A DNA stretch of 46,268 nucleotides from Membranihabitans marinus (GTDB lineage Bacteria > Bacteroidota > Bacteroidia > Chitinophagales > Saprospiraceae): NCBI RefSeq assembly GCF_019802045.1, contig NZ_JAHVHU010000023.1, positions 1 through 46,268 of the forward strand. The letters are read 5' to 3'. Below, in pieces: positions 43,565-46,268 of this stretch (position 1 is its first letter; every line of letters starts with the position of its first letter). A program made the position numbers and the translations under genes. Below the pieces are notes generated by a model. The model was given only the letters and a program-made list of their open reading frames with translations. It did not search any database and was not told the origin of the DNA.

Positions 43565-43946
43565 TTTTCTTTCTATTTTTCGACCGTCCAAAAAAGGTCA
43601 AGTCGGACGATTCGGGTAATATTCGTGGGATTATTCTCTGTAGGTGTCCAACGAAGTTTAGCTGTATAATCTATATATTTGGCAGCGGGCATTGTGTTGT
43701 ACTGGTTTCCTTTACAAGGGGCAAATCAATGGCTGAATATAGTGAATTATGGGAAATTAATAAGCGGGGTGACGCATGATTTTCAACATTTTGAGGAGTG
43801 GGATCAGCTTATAACAATTAACGCACTTCTTAAAGATATAAAAACCGTATCAAAAACTAAGATGTTCTGGTTGAACACCTTCGGAGTTCAATGAAAAGCT
43901 TTAGAGCGCAAGTGACACGGGTGGTTACCATATACTTGTGAAGTGA
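43565..43946. other. Non-coding gap with an orphan promoter box
   Basis: Plus-strand TATATTTG (43674-43681) is a perfect TAnnTTTG with no gene behind it. A 9-bp imperfect hairpin, TTGAACACC / GGAGTTCAA with one A-A mismatch (43871-43891), lies 190 bases downstream but without a T-run. A 71-codon frame from TTG 43679 starts on the box itself and is unlikely to be translated. A small RNA is possible; nothing more can be said. Confidence 0.35.
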
Positions 43947-44630
43947 TTATTGAGCTCCGGCTTTTTCTAGAATAGCCACAATGTCTTTGAATCCCCTTTT
44001 TTTGGCGTGCTGAAGCGGGCTGATGCCCTCCTTATCCGGAATGTTGACATCGCAGCCTGCATTGACCAAAAGTTGAACAATGTTCGTATGGGTTTGACCA
44101 CCGTTGCCCAGAACAATAGCTTCCATTAAGGCTGTCCAGGTCAGGTTATTGATATGATCGATGGGGTAGTCCGCTATTTTCAATAATTCCTGTACAACTG
44201 CTGTATGACCTCGCTCACAGGCAGGTATCAGTGCTGTGCCCCCATATCGGTTCAGTACCAGATGGTCAGCTTTGCCGGTAGCAAGGCAGGCTTTAAGAAT
44301 TTCGAGGTATCCGCTGGCTCCGGCGTGAAGCAACGGGCTTTCCAGCCGATCGTCTTGTGCATTGACATCGGCACCGGAATTTATGAGCACGCTGGATGCT
44401 TCTACATGATTCTCGTAGGTCGCTACCATTAATGCTGTTCTTTTGTGGGAATCGGTGGTCTCGATATCAACGCCTTGTTCTAATAAGTTTTGAAGTTGCT
44501 CTATATCGTTGTTTCTGGCCGCTTTGATAAACTCCATTTCCATTTTATGATTGGTATTAGCAGATTTTTGGGAACAAGCAGTAAACAGACTGAATAGTAC
44601 GAAACAAAAAACAAGTGGTGTGATTTTCAT
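43947..44630 (-). CDS. Ankyrin-repeat lipoprotein
   Basis: A 227-residue lipoprotein. The signal ends LFSLFTACSQKS, with Cys19 lipidated. Five to six ankyrin repeats follow (FIKAARNNDIEQLQNLLEQG; HKRTALMVATYENHVEASSVL; TALIPACERGHTAVVQELL; GISPLQHAKKRGFKDIVAIL), ending at the C-terminus. The repeats bind proteins; the partner is unknown. It could act as an immunity-type or scaffold protein, but no neighbouring toxin or peptidase supports that. Confidence 0.9.
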   Translation of the reverse strand: MKITPLVFCFVLFSLFTACSQKSANTNHKMEMEFIKAARNNDIEQLQNLLEQGVDIETTDSHKRTALMVATYENHVEASSVLINSGADVNAQDDRLESPLLHAGASGYLEILKACLATGKADHLVLNRYGGTALIPACERGHTAVVQELLKIADYPIDHINNLTWTALMEAIVLGNGGQTHTNIVQLLVNAGCDVNIPDKEGISPLQHAKKRGFKDIVAILEKAGAQ

Positions 44631-45113
44631 AATTTATCTAACTGTATATGTCTAATTACTGACTGATTTTTGTTGGATGTCAGTATCAGTAAGGGTGATT
44701 TCCAGGACCAGGTGCATCAATCAGGTGGCTTTTAATTCTAAGGATCGAAATGGTGAAATGTTTTTTATAAACGGAGTCTTGTTGGCGATTGACATATTCA
44801 TTGGCTTTCTAATTTTGTATAAAGTGTTTATAGATAGTTCGTTGTGTAAAAGCAGCTAAGATTTCCGTCGTGAACGGAAGATATACGGAGTTTGTTTCAC
44901 CCACTCACGTGGATTCACATCCAGAGCTTTGCGAGTTGCAACTATAGCAATCCGCAGGGCTCTATGTCGTAATAAGCACCTTCATTATATGACGCTTTCT
45001 GTTGATATTGGAAACATAGATGTTTGACTATCCCACAGCATTAAACATTTTTATCCTTTCGATGAACCAAAAGCTAAGCTGTGAGCTAAATACCCTGTAG
45101 TTATGCACCCTTT
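44631..45113. other. Non-coding gap with a possible transposase remnant
   Basis: No intact gene. On the minus strand, about 44858-44982, a stop-bounded frame of about 40 codons includes ALRIAIVATRKALDVNPREW and ends soon after in TAG. The VNPREW part resembles the C-terminal end of IS66 TnpC proteins. It lies on the same strand as the IS66 N-terminal piece at 46022-46268, about 1 kb away. The match is short and unproven. Confidence 0.35.
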
Positions 45114-45827
45114 TTATGTCAGTTTGTTGATTATCCATTTCATCAATTCATGGGGTTCTGCAATCGACCAAGAGTGTGGATGTCTCGTACCGTTTAAGCG
45201 ATATCCTTTACCTAACGCGTTAATAAATTCCGCATTTTCATTACCCAATATCCTTAACTCATTAATCATGGCTGTTTGGTCTAACGCATTCATATCATAA
45301 TAGTCCGTCTGTCTTTCTCTTAAATGCCAATCAATATCCGGATCAGAATAAATTCTAATCGGGACGTCAATTAAAAATCTCGCGTTGCCACCATTTTTTA
45401 CTGCTTTTGAGTACATCGAATGTTTAATGTAGATATTTGGCACTTTATCTGGGGAACCTCCGAATTGCTCATCGAGTTTGGATAAATAGTCCGTTGCCTC
45501 GTTAACGGCTACTTCCGAAAAATTTAAATCCTTTGTTCGCTGAAATGTATAGTAAATTCTTGTCCAGTCTAATGGTGGGTCTATTCCATAAACCGCAGTG
45601 GGTTCAATTGCTGTTAAATCAGGATTTTCTCTTGAGATTTCTACATATCTTATTGCGTTCATCCCTCCCAGCGAGAAACCTCCAACTACTATTTTGTCTT
45701 TTGGTGCTTGATATTCAGATATTGCTTTTTCAAAAGTAGTATTTAGAAATGTCATTGTGACTTCATCAAGATAGAGATTGTAATTAATCGAAGGAATTAT
45801 CACTGCAAGGGGCTTCCACCAACGGTT
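45114..45827 (-). pseudogene. 5'-truncated alpha/beta hydrolase fragment
   Basis: The visible 229 codons begin at a GTG (45803), but in-frame coding-like sequence continues back to about 45827 (KPLAVIIPSINYNLYLDE) and ends at an in-frame TGA where the heptanucleotide repeat begins. The nucleophile elbow GFSLGGMNAIRY is intact; the C-terminal HPHSWSIAEPHELMKWI carries the likely catalytic His. A full hydrolase needs more sequence before the elbow, including an initiation region and probably a signal peptide. I infer loss of the 5' part by rearrangement at the repeat; a short functional protein from GTG is less likely. Confidence 0.7.
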
Positions 45828-45828
45828 T

Positions 45829-45856
45829 CAAACCACAAACCACAAACTACAAACCA
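45829..45856 (+). repeat. Heptanucleotide tandem array (4 units) at a recombination junction
   Basis: Four units CAAACCA, CAAACCA, CAAACTA, CAAACCA abut, on the minus strand, the TAG stop of the chimeric frame (45857-45859). On the other side lies the truncated hydrolase. The unit is close to the AT-rich heptad of the array at 33454-33502 (shared pattern AYAAACY). Confidence 0.75.
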
Positions 45857-46268
45857 CTACTCCATTTCTTCAAATGTTCTCCCAATAATATCCAGCCCTT
45901 CGTTCAACTCCTCCTCCTGAATAACCAGTGGCGGCGCAAACCGGATAATATTACCATGTGTGGGCTTCGCCAGTAGGCCGTTCTTCATCAACGCGACGCA
46001 CAAATCCCAGGCGGTGGTTGATTCCGGCTCAATAACCTGCTCTTCTACAGGCAGATGATCGGGGAAGGCATTTCTGCCCCGATGCTTTTTCTTTTTCTTT
46101 CTGGTGTAGGAGACTTCTTCGGTAGTAGATTCCAGCTCTGTCTGTTCTTCAGATTCAGGTTCGGAGAATATATTCAACTGGTTGTCCGCAGTCGCAGGAA
46201 CAAAGCGTTCACGCTTTGCACCATAAACCATTTTCTGAAGCTCTTTTAATTGAAATTGGAGTGAAGCA
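45857..46268 (-). pseudogene. Chimeric frame: IS66 transposase N-terminus joined in frame to ornithine aminotransferase C-terminus (runs off the window)
   Basis: The frame is open from the right edge to TAG 45857-45859, so its true start is outside. Residues encoded by 46268-46022 read like the N-terminal part of IS66 Tnp[20 protein letters not shown], a Glu-rich linker, [14 protein letters not shown] and [15 protein letters not shown]. At 46016-46024 the match switches to the last 50 residues of ornithine-oxo-acid transaminase: [46 protein letters not shown]. Neither half is a full protein; no transposase catalytic core or pyridoxal site is present. It arose by recombination, or is an assembly error at a repeated element. 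Confidence 0.75.
46022..46268 (-). mobile_element. IS66-family transposase (tnpC) fragment
   Basis: N-terminal segment of TnpC up to the point just before the zinc-finger domain. The element continues beyond the window; no terminal inverted repeat or target duplication can be seen on the left side, where the break is internal. Confidence 0.75.

Noticed and set aside
43679-43894. 71-codon plus-strand frame
   Set aside because: Its TTG start overlaps the promoter box itself, and the product has no recognisable features.

Overview
The window looks like a chromosomal segment of a Bacteroidota member, most likely of the Saprospiria/Saprospiraceae lineage (inferred, not proven). The evidence is type IX secretion (T9SS) sorting domains of two kinds (the tail ending at 125 and the 1,814-residue protein at 1400-6844), gldC, a CarboxypepD_reg-type TonB receptor, the Bacteroidota arginine operon with the argF' type transcarbamylase, and several perfect copies of the Bacteroidota -7 promoter box TAnnTTTG. 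I see no rRNA, tRNA or CRISPR array. Most of it is ordinary core chromosome; the last 1.5 kb is rearranged.

Layout. 1-1389: tail of a T9SS cargo protein, a SlyD-like FKBP and an RlpA-like protein, each of the first two junctions marked by a clear intrinsic terminator. 1400-6844: a giant secreted P-domain/Ig-repeat protein with a gliding-type C-terminal domain. 7257-11435: an unknown acidic protein, the GTPases Era and Der, and the dTDP-rhamnose enzymes RfbC and RfbD, packed as one operon-like run. 11467-15650: a GreA/GreB-type factor, then a two-gene cassette made of a CrtC/AttH-like domain fused to a polyprenyl diphosphate synthase and a GT1 glycosyltransferase. 15720-20601: a GNAT, an AlkA-type glycosylase, a SEC-C protein, MnmE and a NagX-type membrane acyltransferase. 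20682-23806: an M28 peptidase and a lipoprotein serpin. 23881-28314: a TonB receptor and a beta-helix lipoprotein. 28459-33906: cytochrome c maturation genes (ccmB, ccmC, ccmD-like), glutamate dehydrogenase, an Lrp regulator, a TraB/GumN protein and gldC.

33866-41851 is a complete arginine biosynthesis operon on the minus strand, transcribed in the order GNAT-argG-argC-argD-argF'-argB-argE-argH, with overlaps or gaps of at most 11 bases. It starts from acyl-glutamate chemistry and ends at arginine. Upstream lie a GC-rich hairpin island and three copies of a 13-bp palindrome spaced exactly 19 bp apart (42094-42144), a candidate operator.

42192-46268 holds a zinc-less sirtuin, a thioesterase-like protein, an ankyrin lipoprotein, and then a scar: a 5'-truncated alpha/beta hydrolase, a heptanucleotide repeat, and an open frame that joins the N-terminal part of an IS66 transposase to the C-terminal end of ornithine aminotransferase.

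The best candidates for new biology are the CrtC/AttH-prenyl synthase fusion with its glycosyltransferase, the palindrome array before the arginine operon, the miniature upstream frame that copies the start of lrp, and the paired heptanucleotide arrays placed at stop codons.
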